Shown: in pieces, positions 19,433-28,720 of the stretch | How the letters are laid out: each line of letters begins with the position of its first letter | Position numbering within the stretch: the stretch's first letter is position 1 | Assembly (NCBI GenBank): GCA_023260975.1 | Contig: JALQTK010000007.1 | Span: 5,344 to 67,733 of the forward strand | DNA length: 62,390 bases | Source of the DNA: Pseudidiomarina sp. | GTDB lineage: Bacteria > Pseudomonadota > Gammaproteobacteria > Enterobacterales > Alteromonadaceae | Direction: 5' to 3' | Made by a program: the position numbers and the translations under genes | Notes under the pieces: model-generated | Told to the model about the DNA's origin: nothing | Database searches by the model: none | Seen by the model: the letters and a program-made list of their open reading frames with translations, nothing else

Positions 19433-21535
19433 TCACGCTTGGGCGTAGTGATCACGACGCGGTAACCAGCGCTCAATTAAGGCATCGGCGGTGGTCGGAT
19501 ACTGCTGCCAAATTTGTTGCGCCAGCTGTTGTACCTGCGCTAATAAATGACTGTGTTTAATAATATCGGCGACTTTCATCTCGGTCAGTCCAGTTTGTTT
19601 CTGCCCCAGCAGTTCGCCGGGGCCGCGCAATTCAAGGTCGCGCTGAGCGATAACAAAGCCATCATTGCTATCACGCAGCACTGCCAAGCGCTGACTGGCA
19701 GTTTTTGACAACGGTGCGTGATAAAGCAATACACAATGGCTTGCCACCGCGCCACGGCCGACACGGCCGCGCAGCTGATGGAGCTGTGCCAGCCCCAAAC
19801 GTTCTGGGTTTTCAATAATCATTAAGCTGGCGTTGGGCACGTCGACCCCTACTTCAATGACTGTAGTGGCCACTAATAAATCCAGCTCATGCGCTTTGAA
19901 AGCCTGCATCACGGCTTCTTTTTCGGCACTCTTCAAGCGCCCGTGTACCAAGCCAATACGCAGATTCGGCAGCTGTTGTGCCAACAGTGTGGCGGTATCT
20001 TCAGCGGCTTGGCATTGCAATACTTCCGATTCTTCTATTAAGGTACACACCCAATACGCTTGCCGGTGCTGTTCGGTGCACACCTGACGTACTCTTTCGA
20101 TCACTTGCTCACGACGACTAGCGGGAATAGCGACGGTAGTCACTGGGGTACGCCCTGGCGGTAATTCATCAATAATCGAGGTTGCTAAATCAGCATATGC
20201 CGTCATCGCCAAGGTGCGTGGTATCGGCGTGGCGGTCATAATCAATTGGTGCGGTTGATAGCCTTGATCAACGCCTTTTTGGCGTAATTCTAAGCGCTGA
20301 TGCACACCAAACCGGTGCTGTTCATCAATAATCACCAAAGCCAACTGCTGATACTGCACCTCACTCTGAAACAATGCATGGGTACCGACGACCAACTGCG
20401 CACTACCGTTGGCAATCGCGGCTAAGTTGGCCTGCCGCTCTTGGGCTTTCTGCTTGCCGGCTAACCAACCGACGCCAATACCCAACGGCTCCAGCCATTG
20501 GCGGAAGGTCAGGGCATGTTGCTCGGCTAGTATTTCAGTGGGCGCCATGAGTGCCACTTGGTAACCTTGGCCGATAGCCGTTAACGCAGCGAGCGCAGCG
20601 ACCAAAGTTTTACCCGAGCCGACATCGCCTTGCACCAGCCGCATCATCGGCATGGGTTGGGCTAAATCGTGCTGAATCTCGGCGACTACTCGCCGTTGCG
20701 CAGCGGTAGGTTGAAACGGCAACTGCTGCAGAAACTGCTGTTGTAAAGCACTCTGAGGCGCTAGTGGTCGCGCTTGATGGGCCTGTTTGATAGACCGCAA
20801 CTTGAGCAAACTCAATTGGTGCGCCAGCAACTCTTCACTGGCCAAACGCAACTGCGCTGGATGCACCCCGTCAGTGAGCTGCTGTAAACTGACATCAACT
20901 GGCGGTCGATGTAGCGTCCGTAGAGCGCTGGCTAAACTGAGCTGACCAGGTTGTAAACTTTCCGGCAATAATTCTGGTAACGCCTGTTCCGTCAGGTAAG
21001 TGAGTGCTTGTTCACTGAGTTTGCGTAACGTCGCTTGTTGCACGCCATCCGTAGCTGGATACACGGGCGTCAGCGTATCATCGGCTAGCAGCGGCGTGAG
21101 CTCATCAATAATTTTGTATTCCGGATGAATCATATCCGGACCCTGCAAGCCGCGCCGCACCTCACCAAACAGTTGCAGTCGTGTTCCGCCAACGAATTGC
21201 TTTAATTGCGCCGCACTGAACTGAAAAAACACTAAGTTCAGTTGACCACTGGCATCGCGCACTTTGCAGCGCAGCATACGGCGTTTGCCATAAACCACAT
21301 CAGCACTGACCACCTCAGCGACTACGGTAGCGCTGCTACCCGCCTGCAACGCCGCAATTGGATAAATACGCGACCGATCTTCATAGCGCAGTGGCAGGTG
21401 CAACAGCACGTCCTGCACGTTTTGCAAGCCAAGCTTGGCCAAGCGCTGCTGCAACTTAGGCCCAATTCCCTTGAACACACTCAACGGTATGCGATGTAAT
21501 CCAGATGAGTGGTTTTGGCTGGCGTTTGGCCGCAT
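19433..21535 (-). CDS. recG: RecG, ATP-dependent branched-DNA helicase
   Basis: A 700-residue helicase that reverses stalled forks and processes Holliday junctions and D-loops. Helix-hairpin-helix-like start (SVFKGIGPKLQQRLAKLG), the OB wedge domain (about residues 60-170), Walker A GDVGSGKT, DEQH-box IIDEQHRFG, TATPIPRTLA, VATTVIEVGVDVPNA and HQLRGRVGRG are in order. The ATG at 21535 has AGGG eight bases upstream and gives the usual length; a reading from 21589 would add 18 residues without family match. In E. coli recG follows spoT-trmH; here it instead heads the ubiE series. Confidence 0.94.
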   Translation of the reverse strand: MRPNASQNHSSGLHRIPLSVFKGIGPKLQQRLAKLGLQNVQDVLLHLPLRYEDRSRIYPIAALQAGSSATVVAEVVSADVVYGKRRMLRCKVRDASGQLNLVFFQFSAAQLKQFVGGTRLQLFGEVRRGLQGPDMIHPEYKIIDELTPLLADDTLTPVYPATDGVQQATLRKLSEQALTYLTEQALPELLPESLQPGQLSLASALRTLHRPPVDVSLQQLTDGVHPAQLRLASEELLAHQLSLLKLRSIKQAHQARPLAPQSALQQQFLQQLPFQPTAAQRRVVAEIQHDLAQPMPMMRLVQGDVGSGKTLVAALAALTAIGQGYQVALMAPTEILAEQHALTFRQWLEPLGIGVGWLAGKQKAQERQANLAAIANGSAQLVVGTHALFQSEVQYQQLALVIIDEQHRFGVHQRLELRQKGVDQGYQPHQLIMTATPIPRTLAMTAYADLATSIIDELPPGRTPVTTVAIPASRREQVIERVRQVCTEQHRQAYWVCTLIEESEVLQCQAAEDTATLLAQQLPNLRIGLVHGRLKSAEKEAVMQAFKAHELDLLVATTVIEVGVDVPNASLMIIENPERLGLAQLHQLRGRVGRGAVASHCVLLYHAPLSKTASQRLAVLRDSNDGFVIAQRDLELRGPGELLGQKQTGLTEMKVADIIKHSHLLAQVQQLAQQIWQQYPTTADALIERWLPRRDHYAQA

Positions 21536-21589
21536 AATAACCCTACTGATAGCAACGTAAAGACTCACTAGAGAGGCCAGTATAACCAC

Positions 21590-22219
21590 ATGCGCGCGTT
21601 ATCCATAGCCTTTCACCATGCTGATTTTTATCTCTTGAACAAGCCGGCCGGGGCACCGATGCACGCCAATCAGCATGAGCTCAGCGTGGTCCATCAATTG
21701 GCCGCACAAACCGGCGAAATACTCTATCCGGTGCATCGACTCGATACCCCAACCTCGGGCGCTCTATTGATCGCCCGCAACAAAGCTGCCGCAGCCGCCT
21801 TGAGCCAATTATTTGAACAGCGCCAAATAAGCAAACAGTATATTGCCATAGCAGCCGGCAAACCGAGTAAAAAACAAGGTTTAATCAGTGGTGACATGGA
21901 CAACGTTCGGCGCGGCAATTGGCGCTTGTTACGCAGTCAAAACAACCCTGCCCAAACACGTTTTAGCAGCCACTCACTGAAACCCGGCTATCGCTACTAT
22001 CTATTGCAACCACTGACCGGTCGAACCCATCAGTTACGCGTTGCGTTAAAAAGCCTAGGCACTCCTATTGTTGGCGATCAACGCTACGGTGGCGAACACC
22101 ATGACTATTTGCATTTACACGCTTGGCAACTGCAGTTTAGCTACCATGGCGAGAACTTTGTGCTGAGCGTGCCAATTCCTGGCTATGGCTTATTTTGCGA
22201 ATTACCAGATATCAGCTGA
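21590..22219 (+). CDS. RluA-family RNA pseudouridine synthase
   Basis: A 209-residue pseudouridine synthase, shorter than RluA-D because no S4 RNA-binding domain precedes the catalytic core. The catalytic motif HRLDTPTSGALLIA has the active Asp52; LLNKPAG (15-21) and PLTGRTHQLRVAL, IVGDQRYGG follow in order. It resembles the RluA/TruC group and a small subfamily common in marine gammaproteobacteria. The RNA target cannot be predicted. It starts 54 bases from and divergent to recG. Confidence 0.85.
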   Translation: MRALSIAFHHADFYLLNKPAGAPMHANQHELSVVHQLAAQTGEILYPVHRLDTPTSGALLIARNKAAAAALSQLFEQRQISKQYIAIAAGKPSKKQGLISGDMDNVRRGNWRLLRSQNNPAQTRFSSHSLKPGYRYYLLQPLTGRTHQLRVALKSLGTPIVGDQRYGGEHHDYLHLHAWQLQFSYHGENFVLSVPIPGYGLFCELPDIS

Positions 22220-22299
22220 CGAGCACTGGTAAATCACTGTACTTTTGGCATACTCAAGTTAGGTTTTTAACTCGGTCAATTTTTTAGGAGAAGCTTTCT

Positions 22300-23604
22300 A
22301 TGCTGCGTCTTGCTGCTATTCCCGTTGCTATACTGCTTAGTATGGCCGCGACCACCTCGTCTGTATCGGCACAAACGGCCAGTGAGCCGCTGAAAATTTC
22401 TGCCGAGCTGGAACAAAAAGTCATTGCCTGGCGCCGTGACTTTCATCAACACCCAGAATTAAGTAACCGCGAATTTCGCACCGCCAAAGTAATTGCTGAG
22501 CATTTGCGTAGCCTTGGCTTAGAGGTGCAAACCGGTATCGCCAATACCGGTGTAGTGGCTATTTTGCAGGGTGGTAAGCCGGGTCCACTGGTCGCCTTAC
22601 GTGCCGACATGGATGCACTCCCTGTGACTGAGCAAACCGACCTACCCTTTAAATCAGTCGCCATCGGTGAGTACCGTGGCAAACAAGTCGGTGTTATGCA
22701 CGCCTGCGGACATGACTTGCACGTGGCTATGCTGATGGGTGCCGCCGAGCAACTGGTCGCCATTCGCGAGCAGGTTCAAGGTCAGGTGATGTTTATCTTT
22801 CAACCCGCTGAAGAAGGCGCGCCGCCAGAAGAAGGCGTGGCCGGCGCAGAATTGATGCTGCAACAAGGTTTATTCGCCCAACAAAAGCCTGACGCAGTGT
22901 TTGGTATTCACGTTTGGTCGGCCGGTAATACCGGGGTAATCGGCTATCGTGAGGGGCCATTGATGGCATCTTCTGATCGTTTCGAGATAACCGTTAAAGG
23001 CCGCCAAACTCATGGTTCACGGCCGTGGGGCGGGGTTGACCCAATTGTTGCCGCAGCACAAATCATCGGTGCGACACAAACTATTGTCAGCCGCCAAATT
23101 GACATCACTAAAGCCCCTGCAGTGCTCAGTTATGGCATTGTTGAAGGCGGTGTGCGCAACAATATCATTCCTGATGATGTTTACTTAGAAGGTACCATTC
23201 GAAACTTTGATATGGGCAATCGTGCGGCCATTTTCGAACAGTTGAAGACCACTGCTGAAATGACCGCTAAGGCCACCGGCGCTGATGCCCATGTACATAT
23301 TGATGAAGGCTATCCAGTGACCATCAATGATGCCGAGCTGACCCGTAAAATGCTGCCGACTATGCAACGGGTTGCAGGTGCCGATAACGTCAAAGTAAAT
23401 GCCTTAGTGACCGGTGCCGAGGACTTTTCCTACTATGCCTTAGAAACCCCTGGGCTATTCGTATTTCTCGGTATCACCCCAGAAGGGCAAGACCCAATTA
23501 CCGCACCAAGTAACCATTCACCGTTTTTCTATGCCGATGAAGCAGCCTTGAAAACCGGTACTGAACTTTATGTGAATTGGGTCTTAGATTATCCCAAACA
23601 GTAA
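22300..23604 (+). CDS. Secreted M20-family amidohydrolase (N-acyl amino acid / hippurate hydrolase type)
   Basis: A 434-residue zinc/manganese amidohydrolase with a signal peptide (about residues 1-25, SVSA/QT). The M20D motifs appear in order: RRDFHQHPELSNREF, LRADMDALPV, MHACGHDLHVAMLMGAA with the metal-binding His and Cys, FIFQPAEEG, and late GAEDFSYYA. Such enzymes remove acyl groups from amino acids or conjugates. Because of the signal peptide it should act in the periplasm, fitting a peptide-consuming lifestyle. GGAG precedes the start. The precise substrate is not predictable. Confidence 0.88.
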   Translation: MLRLAAIPVAILLSMAATTSSVSAQTASEPLKISAELEQKVIAWRRDFHQHPELSNREFRTAKVIAEHLRSLGLEVQTGIANTGVVAILQGGKPGPLVALRADMDALPVTEQTDLPFKSVAIGEYRGKQVGVMHACGHDLHVAMLMGAAEQLVAIREQVQGQVMFIFQPAEEGAPPEEGVAGAELMLQQGLFAQQKPDAVFGIHVWSAGNTGVIGYREGPLMASSDRFEITVKGRQTHGSRPWGGVDPIVAAAQIIGATQTIVSRQIDITKAPAVLSYGIVEGGVRNNIIPDDVYLEGTIRNFDMGNRAAIFEQLKTTAEMTAKATGADAHVHIDEGYPVTINDAELTRKMLPTMQRVAGADNVKVNALVTGAEDFSYYALETPGLFVFLGITPEGQDPITAPSNHSPFFYADEAALKTGTELYVNWVLDYPKQ

Positions 23605-23620
23605 GCACTGATGCTGCCAG

Positions 23621-23652
23621 CGGCTACGACTCAGCAGAACGAGTCGTAGCCG
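23621..23652. terminator. Long perfect hairpin between convergent genes
   Basis: Arms CGGCTACGACTC (23621-23632) and GAGTCGTAGCCG (23641-23652) are a perfect 12-base pair with an 8-base loop, placed between the stops of the amidohydrolase and the convergent acyl-CoA ligase. Neither side has a T run, so it may act as a Rho-assisted or 3'-end-protecting structure rather than a classical intrinsic terminator. Confidence 0.6.
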
Positions 23653-23661
23653 AATCGGTAC

Positions 23662-25314
23662 TTAAATGGCTTGCTGTAACTGCACGCGAATAACTTTTTT
23701 ATCAATTTTACCGACACTGGTACGTGGCAAGTCAGCAACGACTTGAACCGTGTCTGGGATAGCCCATTTCTCAATAACACCCGAAGCAATAAATTGTTGC
23801 AGGTGACTGGCAATAGTCTCGCGATTAATCGTAGCACCGGGTTTTGCCACCACCATGGCATGCGGTCGCTCACCCCACTCGGCATCAGGTAAGCCGACTA
23901 CCGCGACCAAAGCAACCTCTGCATGCTGACTAATCAAGTTCTCAATATCTAGCGACGATACCCACTCACCACCGGTTTTAATGACATCTTTGATACGATC
24001 ACGAATTTGCAGGGTATAACCACTATCAATGGTGCCAACATCACCGGTATGCAACCAACCATTGGCCCACAGTTCTGCACTCTTTTCAGGCTCGCCAACA
24101 TAGGCTTGGGTTAACCAAGGCGCGCGTACCACCACTTCGCCCATAGCTTCACCATCATGGGGTAAAAAACGACCGTTATGGTCAATAATTCGCATATTCA
24201 CCATCGGTACTGGTTTGCCAGCCTTCACCCGAATCGCCACTTGCTCATCGAGTGACAGCTGATCGGCGCCAGCAGGTAACCATGAGGTGCTGAGTAGCGG
24301 ACAGGTTTCTGACATGCCATAGCCGGTGTAAACCTGAATGCCGCGCTGCAAGGCGCCTTTGGCCAGTCCCTCGGTCAGTGCGCTGCCACCAATCAACACT
24401 TGCCAACCACTAAAATCAATCGAGGCAGCTTGTTCACTGCCAATAACCATTTGTAAAATAGTGGGTACACAGTGGGAGAAGGTAACTTTTTCGGTCAAAT
24501 ACAGTTTGACTAAGGCCGCCGGGTCATAACGACCCGGATAGACCTGCTTAAGACCCAACATGGTGGCTAAATAAGGCACACCCCAGGCATGTACATGGAA
24601 CATTGGCGTGATCGGCATATAGACGGTATCCGAATGAATCAGCTGCATGCCCCGATTCATACTGGTGCTCGCCGCTAAGGTCATGGTATGCAGCACCAAT
24701 TGTCGATGCGAGAAACACACACCTTTCGGATTGCCGGTAGTGCCCGTGGTATAAAACGTCGTAGCAACAGCGTTTTCGTCAAAATCAGCAAAATCAAAGT
24801 CTGCTAGGGCAGCAGCCATCAACTGCTCATAATGACCGATGGTAGGCAGCGGTGGCGCTTCAGGAGCAGCGCTATCGGACAACTGAATAACCCCTTTGAC
24901 GGTGGTCAGTTGCTCACGCACTTTTGCCAATAGTGGCAAGAAATCATCATGACAGAGTACCAGGTCGTCCTGCGCATGATTCATAGTATAAACAATTTGC
25001 TCAGGCGCTAAACGCACGTTCACGGTATGCAAGACCGCACCAATCATAGGAATCGCAAAGAAGCATTCAAGGTAACGTGGGGTGTCCCAGTCTAATACCG
25101 CCACCACATCACCGGCTTTGATACCCGCTTCGGTAAGCACATTGGCAAGCTTTTGTACCCGTTGATAAAATTCAGCATAGCTATAACGCTGGCCATTATT
25201 ACCGCCAACAATCTCGCCGCCAACACCATAGCGCTGACTACTTAATAATAATTGTTTGATCAACAATGGATAATTGTACGCTTCAGCCGCAGCTGGCATG
25301 AGTTTCACTGGCAT
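23662..25314 (-). CDS. Fatty-acid (medium/long-chain) acyl-CoA ligase
   Basis: A 550-residue adenylate-forming enzyme. The ATP-binding loop TTFYTTGTTGNPKGVCFSHRQ region (about residues 178-198), YGMSETCPLLS, the GWLHTGDVG motif and the C-terminal hinge/lysine segment RTSVGKIDKKVIR are intact. It best resembles the AlkK / medium-chain acyl-CoA synthetase group rather than acetyl-CoA synthetase. The substrate chain length is inferred from similarity only. AGAGGAA precedes the start, and the GNAT-nitrilase gene ends 25 bases upstream, so the two are probably one operon. Confidence 0.85.
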   Translation of the reverse strand: MPVKLMPAAAEAYNYPLLIKQLLLSSQRYGVGGEIVGGNNGQRYSYAEFYQRVQKLANVLTEAGIKAGDVVAVLDWDTPRYLECFFAIPMIGAVLHTVNVRLAPEQIVYTMNHAQDDLVLCHDDFLPLLAKVREQLTTVKGVIQLSDSAAPEAPPLPTIGHYEQLMAAALADFDFADFDENAVATTFYTTGTTGNPKGVCFSHRQLVLHTMTLAASTSMNRGMQLIHSDTVYMPITPMFHVHAWGVPYLATMLGLKQVYPGRYDPAALVKLYLTEKVTFSHCVPTILQMVIGSEQAASIDFSGWQVLIGGSALTEGLAKGALQRGIQVYTGYGMSETCPLLSTSWLPAGADQLSLDEQVAIRVKAGKPVPMVNMRIIDHNGRFLPHDGEAMGEVVVRAPWLTQAYVGEPEKSAELWANGWLHTGDVGTIDSGYTLQIRDRIKDVIKTGGEWVSSLDIENLISQHAEVALVAVVGLPDAEWGERPHAMVVAKPGATINRETIASHLQQFIASGVIEKWAIPDTVQVVADLPRTSVGKIDKKVIRVQLQQAI

Positions 25315-25339
25315 GGTGTTGTTCCTCTTATAATTTTTA

Positions 25340-26863
25340 TTAACGCTTGCGCACTACTTCGTATAAATCAGTTCGCCGATCCTTCAAATTCATCACTGAG
25401 CCTTCATGGTGTAAATAGCGCAACTCATCTAAATTCAGATCAGAAAAAATCAGTTGCTCGGTGTTAGGCGTCGTTTCCGCTAAAATTGCGTCATACGGAA
25501 AAGCAAAATCTGATGGTGAAAAGACCGCCGATTGCGCGTACTGCACATCCAGACTCTCCACTTGCGGGAGATTCCCCACCGAGCCACAAGTCACTACATA
25601 ACATTCATTTTCAACCGCTCGCGCTTGCGCACAATGACGCACACGCAAATACGAATTGCGGGTGTCGGTCCAAAACGGTACAAATAAAATCTCTAAGCCT
25701 TCGGCAGCCATTAAACGACCAAGTTCCGGAAACTCGACGTCATAACAAATTAAAATACCAACACGCCCCGCATCGGTATCAAATACCTGCACCTGATCAC
25801 CACCTTCAATAACCCAATCACGCTTTTCATGCGGCGTAACATGAATTTTTCGTTGCTCCTCAACGGTGCCATCGCGGCGACATAAATACGATACATTATA
25901 AATAACATCATCCTCATCAAGCGGCATCGAGCCGGTAATGATGTTGACGTTATAGCTCACCGCCATTTGTGACATCTCACGTTTAAAGCGATCGGTATAC
26001 CCAGCTAAAAATCGAATCGCGTCTTTTTGTCGGCTCTGATCTGTCAAACCCATCAGCGGGGCGTTAAAGAATTCAGGAAAGACTGCAAAATCAGATTGAT
26101 AGTTCGATACAGCATCAACAAAGTATTCGACTTGACGAAGCATCTCTTCAACCGAGGCAACTGCTCGCATTTGCCATTGAATAGCACCCACACGCACATT
26201 ACGAATGCGGCTACCAAGAATATTATCTGAGGCTTCATAGAGAAAATTATCCCACTCTAACAAAGTGGCGAAACCCGCCGAACGCTTATCTTCGGGCAAA
26301 TAACGCCCGAGTAAACGCTTAACGGTAAAATCGTTGGCCAACTGAAAAGTTAGAATAGGATCATAGATTTCCCGCCGATGCACTTGCTCAATATACTGCC
26401 CAGGGCTCAATTGCTCAGCGTACTTGTGATAATTAACAATGCGTCCACCGGCCAAAATAGCTTTAAGATTGAGCTGCCGACAGAGCTCTTTACGCGAATC
26501 ATACAAACGTCGGCCGAGGCGATAACCGCGATAATTTGGATGAATCAATACATCTAAACCATAGAGTGCGTCGCCCTTGCGGTCATTAAGGATATTTTGG
26601 CGGGTATCCATCAGGTCATCATAGGTATGCGGGTTACTAAAGCGGGCATACTTAACCATCACGGTTAACGCAACACCCACTACTTTGCCATTATCCTCAA
26701 GACATAATTGCCCCTCGGGAAAATCTTTGATCAAGCGCTGAATGGTGTGCTCTCCCCAAGCACCACCAATATCGGGATAGACCGTATCCATCAACGCTTT
26801 CAATTCAGCGTAATCGTCGCTGCGCAAATTGCGCATCGTTAAGTGCAGTTCATCCGGGCTCAT
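25340..26863 (-). CDS. GNAT acetyltransferase - carbon-nitrogen hydrolase (nitrilase-superfamily) fusion
   Basis: A 507-residue two-domain protein. The N-terminal part (about residues 8-190) is a GNAT fold with the acetyl-CoA loop region YRGYRLGRRLYDSRKEL. The C-terminal part (about 215-480) is a CN-hydrolase with the full catalytic triad: Glu in AVFPEFFNAPL, Lys in EEQRKIHVTPHEK and Cys in GILICYDVEFPELG. Such fusions are found across bacteria but lack an assigned role; amide hydrolysis combined with acyl transfer is a reasonable guess. The ATG at 26863 has AGGAAG just upstream; the reading from 26959 is not supported. It lies upstream of the acyl-CoA ligase. Confidence 0.88.
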   Translation of the reverse strand: MSPDELHLTMRNLRSDDYAELKALMDTVYPDIGGAWGEHTIQRLIKDFPEGQLCLEDNGKVVGVALTVMVKYARFSNPHTYDDLMDTRQNILNDRKGDALYGLDVLIHPNYRGYRLGRRLYDSRKELCRQLNLKAILAGGRIVNYHKYAEQLSPGQYIEQVHRREIYDPILTFQLANDFTVKRLLGRYLPEDKRSAGFATLLEWDNFLYEASDNILGSRIRNVRVGAIQWQMRAVASVEEMLRQVEYFVDAVSNYQSDFAVFPEFFNAPLMGLTDQSRQKDAIRFLAGYTDRFKREMSQMAVSYNVNIITGSMPLDEDDVIYNVSYLCRRDGTVEEQRKIHVTPHEKRDWVIEGGDQVQVFDTDAGRVGILICYDVEFPELGRLMAAEGLEILFVPFWTDTRNSYLRVRHCAQARAVENECYVVTCGSVGNLPQVESLDVQYAQSAVFSPSDFAFPYDAILAETTPNTEQLIFSDLNLDELRYLHHEGSVMNLKDRRTDLYEVVRKR

Positions 26864-26961
26864 AGACTTCCTAGCTGGTAGCGGGGAACACAATACTTGT
26901 AGTATGACGATGTGACCAAAATTGGCAACCTTGGCTCTTGCGCCATCGGTCAAAGACATAT

Positions 26962-26977
26962 AAACTTCTGGACGTCT
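26962..26977 (+). promoter_or_regulatory. Possible MetJ operator (two met boxes)
   Basis: Two adjacent 8-mers, AAACTTCT and GGACGTCT, match the met box AGACGTCT at 6 and 7 of 8 positions. They lie 25 bases upstream of the NhaC-family gene, next to a TATAAA that could be a -10. A better pair of met boxes is seen upstream of metX in this same window. Confidence 0.45.
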
Positions 26978-27001
26978 AAATTTAAATCGCCAAGGATAGT
27001 T

Positions 27002-28327
27002 ATGAACCAGCCCGCTAGCGCCACCGCGTTGTTACCGCTTGCGTTATTCCTGTTATTGTTTCTCGGCACCGGTATCTATTTTCAGTTCACTGGTGTTGAT
27101 TACGCGTTCTATCAACTAGCCACCCCAGTGGCTATTCTGCCCGCGATTGTGCTCGGTATTTTACTCAGTAAGCAGGTGTTTGAAGAACGCATCAATACCT
27201 TTGTTGCTGGCGTGGGCGACCGCAATATTATCACCATGTGTTTGATTTATTTGCTCGCTGGCGGCTTTTCTACAGTAGCGGCTGCGACCGGTGGGGTAGA
27301 TGCCATGGTCGCATTAGGGCTGACCATCATTCCTGCCAGCTTTATTCTGCCCGGTTTATTTATTATTGCGGCGGTGATTTCTACGGCTATGGGCACCTCG
27401 ATGGGAACCTTGGCCGCGCTCGCGCCGGTTGCTTTAGGCATTGCTGAAGCGGCCGATATCGATTTAGCACTGATGGCTGGGGTGTTGGTAAGCGGCGCTA
27501 TGTTCGGCGACAACTTATCCATTATTTCGGATACCACGATCGCCGCTACGCGCACCCAAGGCTGTGACATGCGTGACAAATTTAAAGCCAATCTTAAAAT
27601 TGCTCTGCCAGCAGCGGTCATCACTATTCTGTGGCTGAGCAGTTTCGATACCAGTGGTTCTCCCGCCGAGATACCAGCGGCTAATTTGTGGCTAAGCATT
27701 CCCTATTTTCTGATCATTGCTTTAGCGGTGATGGGCTTGAACGTATTTGCGGTACTCAGCTTAGGCATCATTATTGCCGGTGCCTTTGGTATGGCCACAG
27801 TTGACTATCAATGGGTCGCGTTTAGCCAAGATATCTATAAGGGCTTTACCGGCATGCAGGAAATTTTCCTACTGTCATTGCTTATTGGAGGGCTCTCGGC
27901 GTTGATTCGGCAACAAGGTGGTTTGCAATTTTTAGCCAACGGCGTGGCACGCATCACCAGTGCCCTATTCGCTCAGCCGCAACAGCGTGCAGCGTTCGGT
28001 ATTGTTGGCCTCACCGCAGTCACTAACTTAGCGGTGGCAAATAACACCGTGACTATTTTGCTCTCGGGCGAAGTCAGTAAAAACCTTGCCGAAAATGGTA
28101 ATTTAGCCGCTCGCCAAAGCGCTAGTTTATTAGACATCACGGCCTGTGTAGTGCAAGGGGTGCTGCCCTATGGGGCGCAAGCTTTACTAATGGGAGCCAG
28201 CTTTGGTTTATCGCCGCTGCAGGTTAGTTTGCACACTGGTTATTGTTTTATTCTGCTCGCCGTTACCTTGGCAGCCATTATCTGGCGCAAACCACTGGAA
28301 CTGCGTACGCCAGTAACGGCCAATTAA
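27002..28327 (+). CDS. NhaC-superfamily membrane transporter, possible methionine transporter (MetT-like)
   Basis: A 441-residue membrane protein with about eleven to twelve hydrophobic segments. Typical NhaC-superfamily patches include [42 protein letters not shown] and [12 protein letters not shown]. Family members include Na+/H+ antiporters and amino-acid carriers; a branch called MetT has been proposed to import methionine because it is MetJ-regulated. A possible MetJ site upstream supports that reading here. The start at 27002 follows AAGGATAG and begins just before the first helix; an upstream in-frame ATG at 26912 would run through the putative operator. It ends in a four-base overlap with ridA. 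Confidence 0.75.
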   Translation: MNQPASATALLPLALFLLLFLGTGIYFQFTGVDYAFYQLATPVAILPAIVLGILLSKQVFEERINTFVAGVGDRNIITMCLIYLLAGGFSTVAAATGGVDAMVALGLTIIPASFILPGLFIIAAVISTAMGTSMGTLAALAPVALGIAEAADIDLALMAGVLVSGAMFGDNLSIISDTTIAATRTQGCDMRDKFKANLKIALPAAVITILWLSSFDTSGSPAEIPAANLWLSIPYFLIIALAVMGLNVFAVLSLGIIIAGAFGMATVDYQWVAFSQDIYKGFTGMQEIFLLSLLIGGLSALIRQQGGLQFLANGVARITSALFAQPQQRAAFGIVGLTAVTNLAVANNTVTILLSGEVSKNLAENGNLAARQSASLLDITACVVQGVLPYGAQALLMGASFGLSPLQVSLHTGYCFILLAVTLAAIIWRKPLELRTPVTAN

Positions 28328-28716
28328 TTAGTACTAGGTAACTCCATCACGCCATCGATTTCAATTTGCGCGCCACGCGGCAAGCCTTTGACTTCGATGG
28401 CGGCACGAGCTGGATAAGGGCTGGTAAAAAACTCTGCCATGACTTCATTCACTAGCGCAAATTTCGCTAAATCGGTTAAGTAGATCTGCACTTTCACCAT
28501 ATCTTGCAGCTCACCACCCGCAGCTTCACACACCGCCTGTAAATTCTTAAATACCTGCACCGCTTGCTCGCGAAAATCGTCACTAACAAATTGCATGGTG
28601 CTTGGTAGCAGTGGAATTTGCCCAGATAAATAAACTGTCGTGCCAATTTTCACTGCTTGTGAGTAGGTGCCAATGGCAGCTGGGGCGTTGTCCGTATTAA
28701 CAATAACTTTGGCCAT
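28324..28716 (-). CDS. ridA: RidA-family enamine/imine deaminase
   Basis: A 130-residue YjgF/YER057c/UK114 protein that hydrolyses reactive enamine/imine intermediates from PLP enzymes such as threonine dehydratase, protecting cell metabolism. Family marks: [13 protein letters not shown] near the start, VYLSGQIPL, the catalytic Arg in [22 protein letters not shown] and the closing Glu. Length is exactly typical. It follows spoT by four bases, an arrangement found in many gammaproteobacteria. Confidence 0.95.
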   Translation of the reverse strand: MAKVIVNTDNAPAAIGTYSQAVKIGTTVYLSGQIPLLPSTMQFVSDDFREQAVQVFKNLQAVCEAAGGELQDMVKVQIYLTDLAKFALVNEVMAEFFTSPYPARAAIEVKGLPRGAQIEIDGVMELPSTN

Positions 28717-28720
28717 GTGC

